Positions 34,334 through 43,412 are shown, counted from the stretch's first letter. The stretch: DNA of 64,000 nt from Gammaproteobacteria bacterium UBA5109 (GCA_002414385.1 DHZH01000002.1:465591-529590); one strand, 5' to 3'. Numbers and translations are program-made. Notes: generated by a model not told the origin, from the letters alone.

Positions 34334-36120
34334 ATTTTAATTTTTCCTTTTTCTGGCGCATTCTACTGGTCTACGCGGGGATCTTTCTTGGAGGGGTTGC
34401 AGCTTTTCTTTGGCTTACTAATGGTCAGATAAGAGCAGACCTGGAAGATCAGCTGGCTGAAGAACTCAGAGTACAAACTGAACTGCTGGCAAACCAGTCT
34501 GAAGTAATTATCTCCTCTGATAATCAGCAAGCGCTGGCAACATTAAATAATAATTTTTCTTCTATAAGCGGGAAGCGTTTTACTATTATTGATTCGCAGG
34601 GAATTGTGCTTGCAGATTCCCATGACAATGCTTCACAGATGCCCAATCATTTACGCCGTCCGGAAATTCAAAATGCAATTGCCAGTGGCAGTGGGCAGGT
34701 AAGTCGGTTCAGCCAGACAATAGGTGAAGACCTGATCTATTATGCCTTGCCTGTTTATCAGCAGGGTGAACTGCGCGGCATTGTGAGGGCTGCAGCTTTT
34801 ACCGATGAACTTGGGATGAAAATTCGTTCGCAACAGTCAGGAATATTATGGAAATCCCTGATAATTTCTCTTGTTGGCATAGTGCTGCTTGCAGTGATGG
34901 CTTTTCTTCAGGCCCGGTCAGTTGAAAAGCTTGCTTTGATCGCATCCGATATTGCTGATGGTAATTTTAAAGGACGCGTACCGGAAAAAAATGCGCTTGG
35001 CCTGAGAAAAATTGCCAAAGTAATTAATGAGCTTGCACGTAACTCAGCGGCAAACCTTTCTGACATTACAACGGACAGAAACCGCCTGGCTGCAATTTTT
35101 GCCGGGATGGTAGAGGGGGTGATTGATGTTGACCAGAACCAGAAAATATTGCACATCAATGATGCTGCGGCAAAACTGCTGGGAGTAAATGCACAGGAAA
35201 GCACCGGCAAAGCGGTCTGGCAGGAAGTAAGGCATAATGAAATTACCCAGGCCCTGGAAGAAGCGATCAAGTCGCAGTCGGTCGTCAAATCTCAAATAAC
35301 GCAGGTTTTTTCCAGTGGAAAAAATGAAGAAGAGTCTGTTGTTGATATCTATGCAGCATCATTGAGTGACGATTCAGGAAAGCCGATTGGAGCGGTCGTT
35401 GTACTGCATGACATAAGCGAGCTGAAAAGCCTGGAAAGAATTCGTACTGATTTCGTTGCAAATGCTTCACATGAATTAAAAACTCCGATTACTGCTATCA
35501 GGGGGCTGTCGGAAAGTGTTATCGATGATGAGGCTATTGAAAGAGAAACTGTTATCCATTTTATGCAGCGGATACATTCGCAAAGTTTACGTTTATCACA
35601 ACTGGTTGGTGACCTGATGACACTTTCAAGACTGGAGGCAGCCCAGGAAAGTGACCAGTTTTCAATTATCAACATGAATGACCTGGTCAGGAATTCTGTG
35701 ATTTCCGCAGAAACAGCTATAGAAGGAAAAAACCAGAAACTGAATGTTGATATTACCAAAGAGAAAATTGAAGTTTACGGAGACAGGCAAAACCTGAGTC
35801 AGCTTGTTGATAACCTGATTGATAATGCAAATAAATACACCCCGGAAAATGGTGAGATATTTGTACGTTTATTACGTGAAGGCAATGAAATGATTCTGGA
35901 AGTTGTTGATACCGGTATTGGTATCAGTCCGCAATTTCAGCAACGGATATTTGAGCGCTTTTACCGGATTGACAAAGCCCGCTCACGAAGTCTGGGTGGA
36001 ACGGGTCTTGGTCTCTCAATTGTTAAAAATATTGCTGAGAAGCATGACGGAGTGATTGATATAAAAAGCCAGCAGGGGAAAGGCTCAACTTTCTCCTATC
36101 GCATGCAGGTGGTGAGCTAG
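34330..36120 (+). CDS. phoR: Phosphate sensor histidine kinase PhoR, long form with a periplasmic domain
   Basis: Membrane histidine kinase of 596 residues, against about 430 for E. coli PhoR. Order: TM1 (about residues 9-30), a ~140-residue extracytoplasmic sensor region, TM2 (about 172-194), a HAMP linker, a PAS domain (about 250-365) beginning NRLAAIFAGMVEGVIDVD, the H-box NASHELKTPITAIRG with His381, the N-box NLIDNANKYTPENG, then DTGIGISPQFQQRIFERFYR and GGTGLGLSIVKNIAEKHDG. This layout resembles Firmicutes PhoR/PnpS rather than the enterobacterial form, which has no large periplasmic domain. It may sense a signal directly in addition to PhoU/Pst. It overlaps phoB by 4 bp. Confidence 0.93.
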   Translation: MNFNFSFFWRILLVYAGIFLGGVAAFLWLTNGQIRADLEDQLAEELRVQTELLANQSEVIISSDNQQALATLNNNFSSISGKRFTIIDSQGIVLADSHDNASQMPNHLRRPEIQNAIASGSGQVSRFSQTIGEDLIYYALPVYQQGELRGIVRAAAFTDELGMKIRSQQSGILWKSLIISLVGIVLLAVMAFLQARSVEKLALIASDIADGNFKGRVPEKNALGLRKIAKVINELARNSAANLSDITTDRNRLAAIFAGMVEGVIDVDQNQKILHINDAAAKLLGVNAQESTGKAVWQEVRHNEITQALEEAIKSQSVVKSQITQVFSSGKNEEESVVDIYAASLSDDSGKPIGAVVVLHDISELKSLERIRTDFVANASHELKTPITAIRGLSESVIDDEAIERETVIHFMQRIHSQSLRLSQLVGDLMTLSRLEAAQESDQFSIINMNDLVRNSVISAETAIEGKNQKLNVDITKEKIEVYGDRQNLSQLVDNLIDNANKYTPENGEIFVRLLREGNEMILEVVDTGIGISPQFQQRIFERFYRIDKARSRSLGGTGLGLSIVKNIAEKHDGVIDIKSQQGKGSTFSYRMQVVS

Positions 36121-36132
36121 GGAACCCCTGAT

Positions 36133-37326
36133 TCAGAATGAAACAGACAGATCCACCTGTAAACGGTCATAATCTGATCCGGTCGAAATCTGCTCGTTCA
36201 TAAAATAGGTAAACCCGACACTGGTATTGGAGATTAACTCGTAGGCTGCAGATACGATATGACCTTTCGCGTCCGTACCACCGCCACCGTAATCTGAATC
36301 CGCAAACGTCGCAAAGACTGCATCAGCTTCCAGGTTCTGGTAACTGTAGCTCAATTCCCACAATGCCCTGGCAATACCGGCGCCGATTACCCAGCCAGTA
36401 TCAGCTGTATCGGCATCAAGATTTTCCACATAGTCACCAAACAGGCTGACTTCATAGTCCTGCAACATGAAACTGTAATCTGCGAAAAGCTCAAGCTCTT
36501 CATAATCATATAGAAAAGCGCCACTGTTATCGGCGCTGTTACCAAAAAGGTCTGCATCATAAAAGGCATTACTGCCCTTAACCGATGCATCATAGTAACC
36601 CGCGCCAAAAGTCAGCCCGGCCAGGCGATAGCCGAGTTGTGCACCCCACATGGATTCCTTGTCCTGCTGCCCGGCCCTGTCATCACTTTCAAGAATCATG
36701 GTGGCAGCATTGAAAAACAGGCCGTTTGCCGAATATCTCAGTGCCAGGCCTTCCGGGCGATAATCACCGTCCCAAAGCATGGCATTGCCGCCAGGGCGAT
36801 AAAAGACATTTTTATATTTGCCACCAGTAAAAGTGAGATTGTCTATGCCACGGTATTCAAAATAGGCATAGTCCAGACGGATATCCTTGGTACTTGCAGC
36901 ATTACCAAGGGTCTGATTAGTTGATATGGGATCATCACCACCGCTGGCAAGCCCGATACTTGCTGACCAGTCATCATTGACTGTAGCACTGAGGTCCACT
37001 CTTGCCCTGAGGCGGTTGCGGTTACGGTCTTTGAGGCTGGTCGCATCATCGATATTTTCATAACGGGTTCGCAGGTCACCGGAAACTGATATGTTATTTA
37101 CCCAGTTGTTGCTGGCTTCTGCCGGTTCTTCCCGGGAATCAGATTCGAGTTGCTCCAGTCGCGCAGATAACTGTGCAATTTGCTGCCTGAGTTCAGCAAT
37201 CGTGGCGGCGTCCGCCTGAGCAAAACCAGCTTGTGGAGCAAAAACTGCAACACAAACCAGGGCTAACTGGGTGAAAGTTGAAGGGATTTTAGTGCTTGCT
37301 TTGGGAAGGCCTGCTACACGAATCAT
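36133..37326 (-). CDS. Putative outer-membrane porin, possibly phosphate-regulated
   Basis: Outer-membrane beta-barrel of 397 residues. The ATG at 37326 is used because AGGAG lies 7 bases before it. A signal peptide ending near FAPQAGFAQA is followed by a short coiled-coil (ELRQQIAQLSARLEQLESDS), the trimerisation-type segment seen in many porins. Alternating beta-strands ending in the aromatic C terminus LQVDLSVSF follow. Strand 1 begins SVSGDLRTRYEN. It fits the PF16930-type 'putative porin' family. Convergent with phoR and divergent from pstS, it sits inside the phosphate island, so phosphate or polyphosphate uptake across the outer membrane is a reasonable inference. Confidence 0.85.
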   Translation of the reverse strand: MIRVAGLPKASTKIPSTFTQLALVCVAVFAPQAGFAQADAATIAELRQQIAQLSARLEQLESDSREEPAEASNNWVNNISVSGDLRTRYENIDDATSLKDRNRNRLRARVDLSATVNDDWSASIGLASGGDDPISTNQTLGNAASTKDIRLDYAYFEYRGIDNLTFTGGKYKNVFYRPGGNAMLWDGDYRPEGLALRYSANGLFFNAATMILESDDRAGQQDKESMWGAQLGYRLAGLTFGAGYYDASVKGSNAFYDADLFGNSADNSGAFLYDYEELELFADYSFMLQDYEVSLFGDYVENLDADTADTGWVIGAGIARALWELSYSYQNLEADAVFATFADSDYGGGGTDAKGHIVSAAYELISNTSVGFTYFMNEQISTGSDYDRLQVDLSVSF

Positions 37327-37394
37327 TAACAATCTCCTGGGACTTGCAAGTCAATAAAGAGCTGGCTCGTATATCCTGCCCTGTTTCGGGGCGA

Positions 37395-37428
37395 ATTCTG
37401 AGGAATCTTTATTAAGAATTTATTAAGG
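37395..37428 (-). promoter_or_regulatory. Degenerate Pho box and -10 for the porin
   Basis: On the minus strand, CCTTAAT (37428-37422), AAAT and TCTTAAT (37417-37411) form a 7-4-7 repeat. After 10 bp comes CAGAAT (37400-37395), a 4-of-6 match to TATAAT. The geometry equals that of the pit site, though each repeat matches consensus at only about 3-4 of 7 positions. Further AT-rich 11-bp periodic TTAA repeats continue at about 37443-37480 and could be extra PhoB sites. Confidence 0.45.
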
Positions 37429-37521
37429 AATGGAAAAGCTTTGGTTAAAAATTAAGTTTAGGTTAATTTTTTATTAACAAAATATGAAATTTGGAGCTTT
37501 TTCAACTTTACGTTTACCTGT

Positions 37522-37573
37522 TCTTAATATTTCTGTCAGACAGAAATTGTGAACTTAATTTACTCTTTATAAT
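37522..37573 (+). promoter_or_regulatory. Candidate pst promoter: Pho box and -10
   Basis: TCTTAAT-ATTT-CTGTCAG (37522-37539) is a Pho-box-like site whose second repeat matches consensus at 6 of 7. A perfect TATAAT lies at 37568-37573, about 71 bp before the pstS start. The 28-bp distance from box to -10 is longer than the usual 10 bp, so another weak repeat or another start may be used. The box overlaps a palindrome, TCTGTCAGACAGA. The 37327-37643 gap contains only these regulatory elements. Confidence 0.45.
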
Positions 37574-37643
37574 ATCTTAACAATACGATGGAAGAATGCC
37601 GCCCAGATTGTCTGTGCCACTCAAGATGATAGGGAGCGCTCTT

Positions 37644-38609
37644 ATGTCAGATCACACTATTTCTTCTTCTTTGCCGTTCAGCTTACGTATCCCCTTGTTT
37701 GGGGTCCTGTTTCTGCTTGTCTCATGTTCAGGCGGGGAACAGGATGGAGCCGCGAATGCGGGTTCAGAACGCCTGAGTGGCGAGGTTCGTATTGATGGTT
37801 CAAGTACTGTATTTCCAATAAGTGAAGCCGTTGCAGAAGAGTTTCTTGCTATCGAGCCGCGGGTCAGAGTTACGGTAGGGGTTTCCGGAACCGGGGGCGG
37901 TTTTCAGAAATTCGCCGCCGGTGAAATCGATATCGCTGATGCATCCAGGCACATTCGTGAGTCTGAGGCAGAAGCAGCTAGAGCTAACGGTATTGAATAC
38001 CTGGAGATTCCGGTCGCATCTGATGGCCTTTCCGTAATAGTTAATAAAGATAATACCTGGGTAGATCATTTAACTGTTGCCGAGCTCAACATGATATGGG
38101 CACCTGGCAGTATGGTTGACTCCTGGAATGACGTCAGACCTGAATGGCCTGATGAGCCACTGCGACTTTATGGGCCAGGAACAGACTCGGGAACATTTGA
38201 TTATTTCACTGAGGCGATCAATGGTTCTTCAGGCGCCTCACGACCGGATTACACAGCCAGTGAAGATGATAATGTTCTGGTTCAGGGAATCAGCGGAGAT
38301 CAGTATTCACTCGGATTTTTTGGCTTTGCCTATTACGTGGCTAATGCGGACTCCCTCAAGCTGGTTCCCGTTGATGGCGGTAATGGCCCGGTAAGCCCAT
38401 CACTGGAAACAATTAACAATGGCACCTACAGCCCTCTCTCCCGGCCGATATTCATCTACCTGAGTAAACCGAGTACCGCCCGGGAAGAAGTGAGAACCTT
38501 TGCTGATTTTTATATTGATCAGGCAGCTTTACTGGCAGAGGAAGTCGGTTATGTTGCCTTGACGGAATCAGAGTATCAGCAATCCCGGGAAGCCCTGGCC
38601 AATTTTTGA
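37644..38609 (+). CDS. pstS: Phosphate-binding lipoprotein PstS
   Basis: Periplasmic high-affinity phosphate-binding component of the Pst ABC importer. Three in-frame ATGs exist. I chose 37644 because AGGGAG lies 7-8 bases ahead and it gives a compact lipoprotein signal ending FGVLFLLVSC, with the Cys as lipobox. Binding-site motifs are RIDGSSTVFPISEAVAEEF, GVSGTGGGFQKFAAGEIDI, RLYGPGTDSGTFDYF and SRPIFIYLS. It is a lipid-anchored PstS rather than the soluble enterobacterial one. A strong hairpin terminator separates it from pstC. Confidence 0.94.
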   Translation: MSDHTISSSLPFSLRIPLFGVLFLLVSCSGGEQDGAANAGSERLSGEVRIDGSSTVFPISEAVAEEFLAIEPRVRVTVGVSGTGGGFQKFAAGEIDIADASRHIRESEAEAARANGIEYLEIPVASDGLSVIVNKDNTWVDHLTVAELNMIWAPGSMVDSWNDVRPEWPDEPLRLYGPGTDSGTFDYFTEAINGSSGASRPDYTASEDDNVLVQGISGDQYSLGFFGFAYYVANADSLKLVPVDGGNGPVSPSLETINNGTYSPLSRPIFIYLSKPSTAREEVRTFADFYIDQAALLAEEVGYVALTESEYQQSREALANF

Positions 38610-38618
38610 GCCAGCTTA

Positions 38619-38687
38619 AACACAGCCGGAATATTCATAAATTTTTTCTGCTTCTTTTTAGCAGGTGAATATTCCGGCTGTGTTTTT
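38619..38687 (+). terminator. Intra-operon terminator between pstS and pstC
   Basis: A 19-bp perfect inverted repeat, AACACAGCCGGAATATTCA (38619-38637) with TGAATATTCCGGCTGTGTT (38666-38684), is followed by a run of T (through 38688). The 28-nt loop is T-rich. It lies 9 bp after the pstS stop and 53 bp before the pstC start. It should stop most transcripts after pstS, so the binding protein is overproduced relative to the membrane transporter. Confidence 0.88.
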
Positions 38688-38740
38688 TCGTGTTAGAATC
38701 GCGACCGAAAATACCGAAGCAAAAAGAGAAGCAAGTGCGA

Positions 38741-39655
38741 ATGGCTAAAGCAGCCTCCTCTTCAATCAAGAAACGCGGTAGGCTCTTCGGTGAATCCTGC
38801 ATCATTACATGGCTCATGGCTTGCGCAGGTATTTCTCTTGTCACTACAGCAGCTATCATTGGAATCCTCCTTAAAGAATCTTTCGTTTTTTTTGAAAACG
38901 TAAGTCCGCTTGAATTTTTCTTTGGCACCAGCTGGGTGCCTATTCTGCAACCAAGTTCTTTTGGTGTACTGCCACTGCTTTGGGGAACCCTGCAGGTAAC
39001 TATTGGTGCAGCCATCATTGCGATTCCCCTGGGGCTGGCCTGTGCAATTTATTTAAGTGAGTATGCGTCTCCGAAGATGCGGACCTATATCAAACCTTTG
39101 CTGGAATTGCTGGCTGGTATTCCGACAGTGGTCTACGGTTATTTTGCCTTAACTTTCGTGACGCCGGTTCTGAGAAGTATTTTTCCTGATGTCCAGGTCT
39201 TCAATGCGCTCTCTGCCGCCATCGTGGTTGGCATCATGATTCTGCCAATGATCGCAACACTTAGTGATAATGCCTTACGAGCCGTACCGGACAGCCTGCG
39301 ACAGGGGGCCTACGCGCTGGGTGCCACCTCATTTGAAGTAACCACAAAAGTCGTTGTGCCTGCAGGGCTTTCAGGAGTCATGGCTTCATTTCTGCTGGCT
39401 ATTTCCAGGGCCATTGGTGAAACCATGGCTGTGACTATTGCTGCAGGACAGACTCCAAACCTTTCATTGAGTATGTTCGAAAGCATCCAGACCATGACGG
39501 CCTATATCGTACAGGTGAGTCTGGGTGATACCCCGACTGGTGGCATAGCCTACCAGACCCTGTTCGCTGTTGGTGCCCTGTTATTTGCCATCACTCTGGT
39601 GATTAATATTTTTTCACAATTGATACTTAACCGCTATCGCGAGGTTTACGATTAA
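38741..39655 (+). CDS. pstC: Phosphate ABC transporter permease PstC
   Basis: Inner-membrane permease of the Pst importer, with six helices in 304 residues. The ATG at 38741 follows GAGAAG; a GTG 51 bp upstream would start inside the terminator tail and is rejected. Marks are FLFGTSWVPI-like FFFGTSWVPI, PLLELLAGIPTVVYGYFAL, the ABC EAA loop RQGAYALGATSFEVTTKVVVP and SRAIGETMAVTIAAG. Its stop overlaps the pstA start (TAATG). Confidence 0.95.
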   Translation: MAKAASSSIKKRGRLFGESCIITWLMACAGISLVTTAAIIGILLKESFVFFENVSPLEFFFGTSWVPILQPSSFGVLPLLWGTLQVTIGAAIIAIPLGLACAIYLSEYASPKMRTYIKPLLELLAGIPTVVYGYFALTFVTPVLRSIFPDVQVFNALSAAIVVGIMILPMIATLSDNALRAVPDSLRQGAYALGATSFEVTTKVVVPAGLSGVMASFLLAISRAIGETMAVTIAAGQTPNLSLSMFESIQTMTAYIVQVSLGDTPTGGIAYQTLFAVGALLFAITLVINIFSQLILNRYREVYD

Positions 39656-40533
39656 TGTCGCTGATCTCTGAAAAAGACAGACAGAAATTAATCAAGCGTA
39701 AGCGAATCGCATTTCTGTTTTCGAAATTGTGTGCACTCATTACCTGGACAAGTGTCCTTTTACTGGCCGTACTTTTATACCAGGTTTCAAGCGACGGATT
39801 CGGCTGGGTCGACTGGCAGTTTTTGTCAAGCTTTCCCTCCCGCTTTCCGGAACGAGCAGGCATTAAATCAGCAATAGTCGGAACACTTTGGCTGATTGGT
39901 CTGGTTGCACTAATTTCTATCCCGGTTGGTGTATCTTCTGCTTTGTACCTGGAAGAGTTTGCCAAACCCGGAAAACTTAACAAGTTTATTGAAGTCAATA
40001 TTTCCAACCTTGCCGGTGTGCCATCAATAGTTTATGGAATTCTTGGCCTGGCCATTTTTGTGAGGTTTTTTGCTCTTGAAAGGTCTTTGCTTTCCGGTGC
40101 TTTAACGATGAGTTTGCTGATCTTGCCAGTCATTATTATTGCCAGCCGTGAAGCAATCAGGTCAGTGCCCATGAGTATCCGTTATGCAGCTTTTTCACTT
40201 GGGGCCACGCGCTGGCAAACTACCTGGGCGCATGTCTTGCCGGCATCATTTCCAGGAATAATGACCGGAGTCATTCTTGCCCTGTCCAGAGCCATTGGAG
40301 AAACGGCGCCTTTGATTATGATCGGTGCGCTGACATTTGTTGCATTCCTGCCGGCAGGTCCAATGGACTCATTTACGGCTATGCCGATACAGATTTATAA
40401 CTGGGTATCCAGACCGCAACAGGAATTCCATGATCTGGCTGCTGCCGGGATTATTGTCTTGCTGATTGTGCTTTTACTGATGAATGCAACAGCAATCTAT
40501 ATCCGTAATAAAACAGAAAAGAGATTGAAATAA
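39655..40533 (+). CDS. pstA: Phosphate ABC transporter permease PstA
   Basis: Second permease of the Pst importer, 292 residues and six helices. Typical segments are VGVSSALYLEEFAKPGKLN, NLAGVPSIVYGILGLAIFV, the EAA loop RYAAFSLGATRWQTTWAHVLP and SRAIGETAPLIMIGAL. It is overlapped by one base at each end by pstC and pstB, so the membrane and ATPase subunits are translationally coupled. Confidence 0.95.
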   Translation: MSLISEKDRQKLIKRKRIAFLFSKLCALITWTSVLLLAVLLYQVSSDGFGWVDWQFLSSFPSRFPERAGIKSAIVGTLWLIGLVALISIPVGVSSALYLEEFAKPGKLNKFIEVNISNLAGVPSIVYGILGLAIFVRFFALERSLLSGALTMSLLILPVIIIASREAIRSVPMSIRYAAFSLGATRWQTTWAHVLPASFPGIMTGVILALSRAIGETAPLIMIGALTFVAFLPAGPMDSFTAMPIQIYNWVSRPQQEFHDLAAAGIIVLLIVLLLMNATAIYIRNKTEKRLK

Positions 40534-41342
40534 TGGCCGATCTGGCAATCCAAGGTAAAGCGAAATCAATGAATGCAGAATCAGACAGCAAAGCAATTGC
40601 CGCGCTGAATCTGGATAATGTCAGCATTTCCTATTCAGATACCCCGGCAGTTAAAAATGTGTCCTGCCGCTTTTTGCGAAAAAAAATCACATCCATCATT
40701 GGCCCTTCAGGGTGCGGAAAAAGTACCTTGTTGCGCTCGTTGAACCGGATGAATGATTTTATTGACGGGGTAAGCCTTGAAGGCAGAATCATGTTTGGAG
40801 AAGAAGACCTGTACGGACCCGACGTTGATTCTGTAGAAGTCAGGCGTCGCATCGGCATGGTATTTCAAAAACCCAATCCGTTTCCAAAGTCGATTTACAA
40901 TAATATTGCCTGGGGTCCATCCATTAATGGCTATGAAGATTCCATGGATGAACTGGTGGAACGATCCCTTAAACAGGCAGCACTCTGGGAAGAAGTTAAG
41001 GACCGTCTGCACGATTCTGCACTCAACCTTTCTGGCGGGCAGCAGCAACGTTTATGTATTGCCCGGGCACTGGCAATGGAACCGGAAATTCTGCTGATGG
41101 ATGAACCCTGTTCCGCCCTGGATCCAATCTCGACAGCGCATATTGAAGACCTGATGTTTGAATTAAAAACGCGTTATACAATCATTATTGTCACGCATAA
41201 TATGCAACAGGCTTCCCGAATTTCAGATTACACGGCCTTTATGGAGCTGGGTCATCTGATAGAATTTGGTGATACTGAGCAAGTATTTACCAAACCCGGC
41301 AAGAAACGAACGGAAGAATATGTCACCGGGCGTTTTGGCTAA
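40533..41342 (+). CDS. pstB: Phosphate ABC transporter ATPase PstB
   Basis: ATPase of the Pst importer, 269 residues. It has Walker A GPSGCGKST, the PstB-specific MVFQKPNPFPKSIYNNIAWG, signature LSGGQQQRLCIARAL, Walker B ILLMDEPCSALDP, H-loop VTHNMQQA and the C-terminal KKRTEEYVTGRFG. Compared with many PstB proteins it has a short extra N-terminal leader (about 25 residues). The start overlaps the pstA stop by one base. It also takes part in signalling to PhoR through PhoU. Confidence 0.96.
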   Translation: MADLAIQGKAKSMNAESDSKAIAALNLDNVSISYSDTPAVKNVSCRFLRKKITSIIGPSGCGKSTLLRSLNRMNDFIDGVSLEGRIMFGEEDLYGPDVDSVEVRRRIGMVFQKPNPFPKSIYNNIAWGPSINGYEDSMDELVERSLKQAALWEEVKDRLHDSALNLSGGQQQRLCIARALAMEPEILLMDEPCSALDPISTAHIEDLMFELKTRYTIIIVTHNMQQASRISDYTAFMELGHLIEFGDTEQVFTKPGKKRTEEYVTGRFG

Positions 41343-41359
41343 TAAACTGAAGGTATTAT

Positions 41360-42019
41360 ATGTCCTTGCATTTGCAGCGTGATCTGGACCATCTTAAAAA
41401 AGAGATTCTTACCATTGGCGGTTTGGTAGAAGAAGCGATTAACAATTCGATCAGGGCTCTGCGAAACCGCGACACTTCACTGGCGCAGGCTGTCATCGAC
41501 AAAGAATACATAATCGATGAAAAAGAAGTGGATATTGAAGAAGAATGCCTGAAGATTCTTGCCTTACACCAGCCGGTCGCAACAGATTTACGATTTATTG
41601 TTGTGATACTGAAAGTGAATAATGACCTGGAGAGAATGGGGGACTTTGCAACCAATATAGCTCAGCGTGCGCTTACCCTTTCTGAACAGGACCCTTTGCC
41701 GGAATTACTGGAATTTATCGAAAGCCTCCCGGGGATGGTACAGAAAATGGTCCGGGATACCCTCGATGCACTGGTAAAAATGGATGTTACTCTCGCCCGA
41801 AAAGTAATGCGTTCTGATGATGCCGTGGATGATATCAACAGGCGTATGTACATTAAGGTCAATGAAGCAATTCTCAAAGACAGCTCTGTCGCAGAACGCG
41901 CAATCAGCCTGCTCTCAGTGTCCCGCTACCTTGAAAGGGTGGCTGATCTGAGCACCAATATCGCTGAGGACGTGGTGTTTATGGCTGAAGGCAACGTGAT
42001 CAGGCACGAATTTGATTAG
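41360..42019 (+). CDS. phoU: Phosphate signalling protein PhoU
   Basis: Cytosolic negative regulator linking the Pst transporter to PhoR. It has two three-helix bundles in 219 residues, each with the metal-binding E/DxxxD-type pattern. The first is EKEVDIEEECLKILALHQPV followed by DLRFIVVILKVNNDLERMGDFATNIA, and the second is DDAVDDINRRMY followed by SRYLERVADLSTNIAEDVVF. It is slightly shorter than E. coli PhoU (241). It is last in pstSCAB-phoU, 17 bp after pstB. Confidence 0.94.
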   Translation: MSLHLQRDLDHLKKEILTIGGLVEEAINNSIRALRNRDTSLAQAVIDKEYIIDEKEVDIEEECLKILALHQPVATDLRFIVVILKVNNDLERMGDFATNIAQRALTLSEQDPLPELLEFIESLPGMVQKMVRDTLDALVKMDVTLARKVMRSDDAVDDINRRMYIKVNEAILKDSSVAERAISLLSVSRYLERVADLSTNIAEDVVFMAEGNVIRHEFD

Positions 42020-42049
42020 AGCTTTCCTGGGTCAACTGGGTAATTCCAT

Positions 42050-42077
42050 TTGACTTATTAATGAGAATAATTATCAT
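42050..42077 (+). promoter_or_regulatory. Fur-regulated promoter of the imelysin/di-haem cluster
   Basis: TGAGAATAATTATCA (42062-42076) matches the 7-1-7 Fur core TGATAAT-N-ATTATCA at all but one arm position. It overlaps a sigma-70 promoter with TTGACT (42050-42055), a 16-bp spacer and TATCAT (42072-42077, 5 of 6). The imelysin start codon is 35 bp downstream of the -10. The arrangement predicts repression when iron is plentiful. Confidence 0.82.
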
Positions 42078-42111
42078 CTAGAGTCTCCGACTCAACAAAC
42101 TAGAGCAATTC

Positions 42112-43371
42112 ATGTTTAAAAATATTTCAGTGCTCTTGGGCACACTGATACTGGTCGGCTGTTCCCTCAGCAGACAGGATCAGTCAATCTCGGCCGAGGA
42201 TGTCGTCGATACTTATATCAGTATCGCCCAGGCGGCCTATGAAGACTCGCTTATCTCAGCCCGGGTTATGGAAGACGCTATTGCCGCCTTGCTTGATAAC
42301 CCGAATGAAATGACCCTGGCCTATGCCCGCAATGCCTGGCTGGCAGCCCGGGTTCCCTACCAGCAGACGGAAGTCTATCGCTTCGGCAATGCCGTGGTGG
42401 ATGAGTGGGAAGTACGGGTTAATGCCTGGCCTCTGGATGAAGGCCTGATTGACTATACCGCTGCTTCCTATGGCGAAGAGTCGGATATTAATTATTTCTA
42501 TAACGCCAATATCATAGCCAATGAGCTGATTGATGTGGGCGGCGTCAGTGTGGATGCTGCACAGATAAGCCCGCAGCTGCTGGCAGAAACCCTGCATGAA
42601 ATCGACGGGGTGGAATCCAATGTGGCCACCGGCTACCACGTGATTGAATTCCTGCTCTGGGGCCAGGACCTTAACGGTACCAACCCGGGAGCGGGGGAGA
42701 GGCCGGCCACGGATTTTTCCCTGCAGAATTGCAGCAATGGTAATTGTGACCGACGCCGGGACTATCTGGAAGCCGCTACCAGCTTACTGATTGCGGACCT
42801 GGAAGAAATGGTCTTCAACTGGCAACCAGGCGGTGCAGCCTATCAGGACCTGCGCAGCAAGGGCCCCGATGGTGGGTTGGCGACCATGCTTACCGGCATG
42901 GGTTCACTGGCTTATGGCGAACTGGCAGGGGAAAGAATCCGGCTGGGCCTGTTACTGAATGACCCTGAAGAGGAGCATGACTGTTTCTCGGATAACACCC
43001 ATAACTCACATTACTACAATGCGCTGGGCATCAAGAATGTTTATCTCGGGGAATATGAGCGAATAAACGGCACCGTGGTGAGCGGCCCCTCCCTGGAAGA
43101 CCTGCTGGAGCAGGAAGCCCCGGTAGTGGCGGCGCAGATGCGTGCCCGGCTGGAAAGTACCGAGCTGGCAATGAATGATATGGTGGCTGAAGCTCGGCGT
43201 GGCAATACCTTTGACGTACTGATTGCCAGCAATAATGCTGAGGGGGAAGCCATTGTTTCCAATGTGGTTGATGCCCTTATGGAAGAAACGCGCACGATTG
43301 AAGACATTATTCGTGTACTGAATCTGCAAAATGTGAGTATTGAGGGATCTGATAGCCTGACCCCCCTGTAG
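42112..43371 (+). CDS. Imelysin-family iron-regulated lipoprotein
   Basis: Envelope lipoprotein of 419 residues related to imelysin/ICMP (family M75). The signal ends LGTLILVGC, with lipid Cys17. The helical-bundle domain keeps the GxHxxE motif, GYHVIE at residues 174-179, followed by FLLWGQDLNGT, and a second duplicated half toward the C terminus. No proteolytic activity is established for most relatives; they are thought to help acquire or sense iron. It lies first behind a Fur box and is followed by the di-haem oxidoreductase, a widespread pairing. Confidence 0.9.
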   Translation: MFKNISVLLGTLILVGCSLSRQDQSISAEDVVDTYISIAQAAYEDSLISARVMEDAIAALLDNPNEMTLAYARNAWLAARVPYQQTEVYRFGNAVVDEWEVRVNAWPLDEGLIDYTAASYGEESDINYFYNANIIANELIDVGGVSVDAAQISPQLLAETLHEIDGVESNVATGYHVIEFLLWGQDLNGTNPGAGERPATDFSLQNCSNGNCDRRRDYLEAATSLLIADLEEMVFNWQPGGAAYQDLRSKGPDGGLATMLTGMGSLAYGELAGERIRLGLLLNDPEEEHDCFSDNTHNSHYYNALGIKNVYLGEYERINGTVVSGPSLEDLLEQEAPVVAAQMRARLESTELAMNDMVAEARRGNTFDVLIASNNAEGEAIVSNVVDALMEETRTIEDIIRVLNLQNVSIEGSDSLTPL

Positions 43372-43412
43372 TTTCATCTATATCTTTGCGCTCATCAAAC
43401 AGGAAGCCTGCC

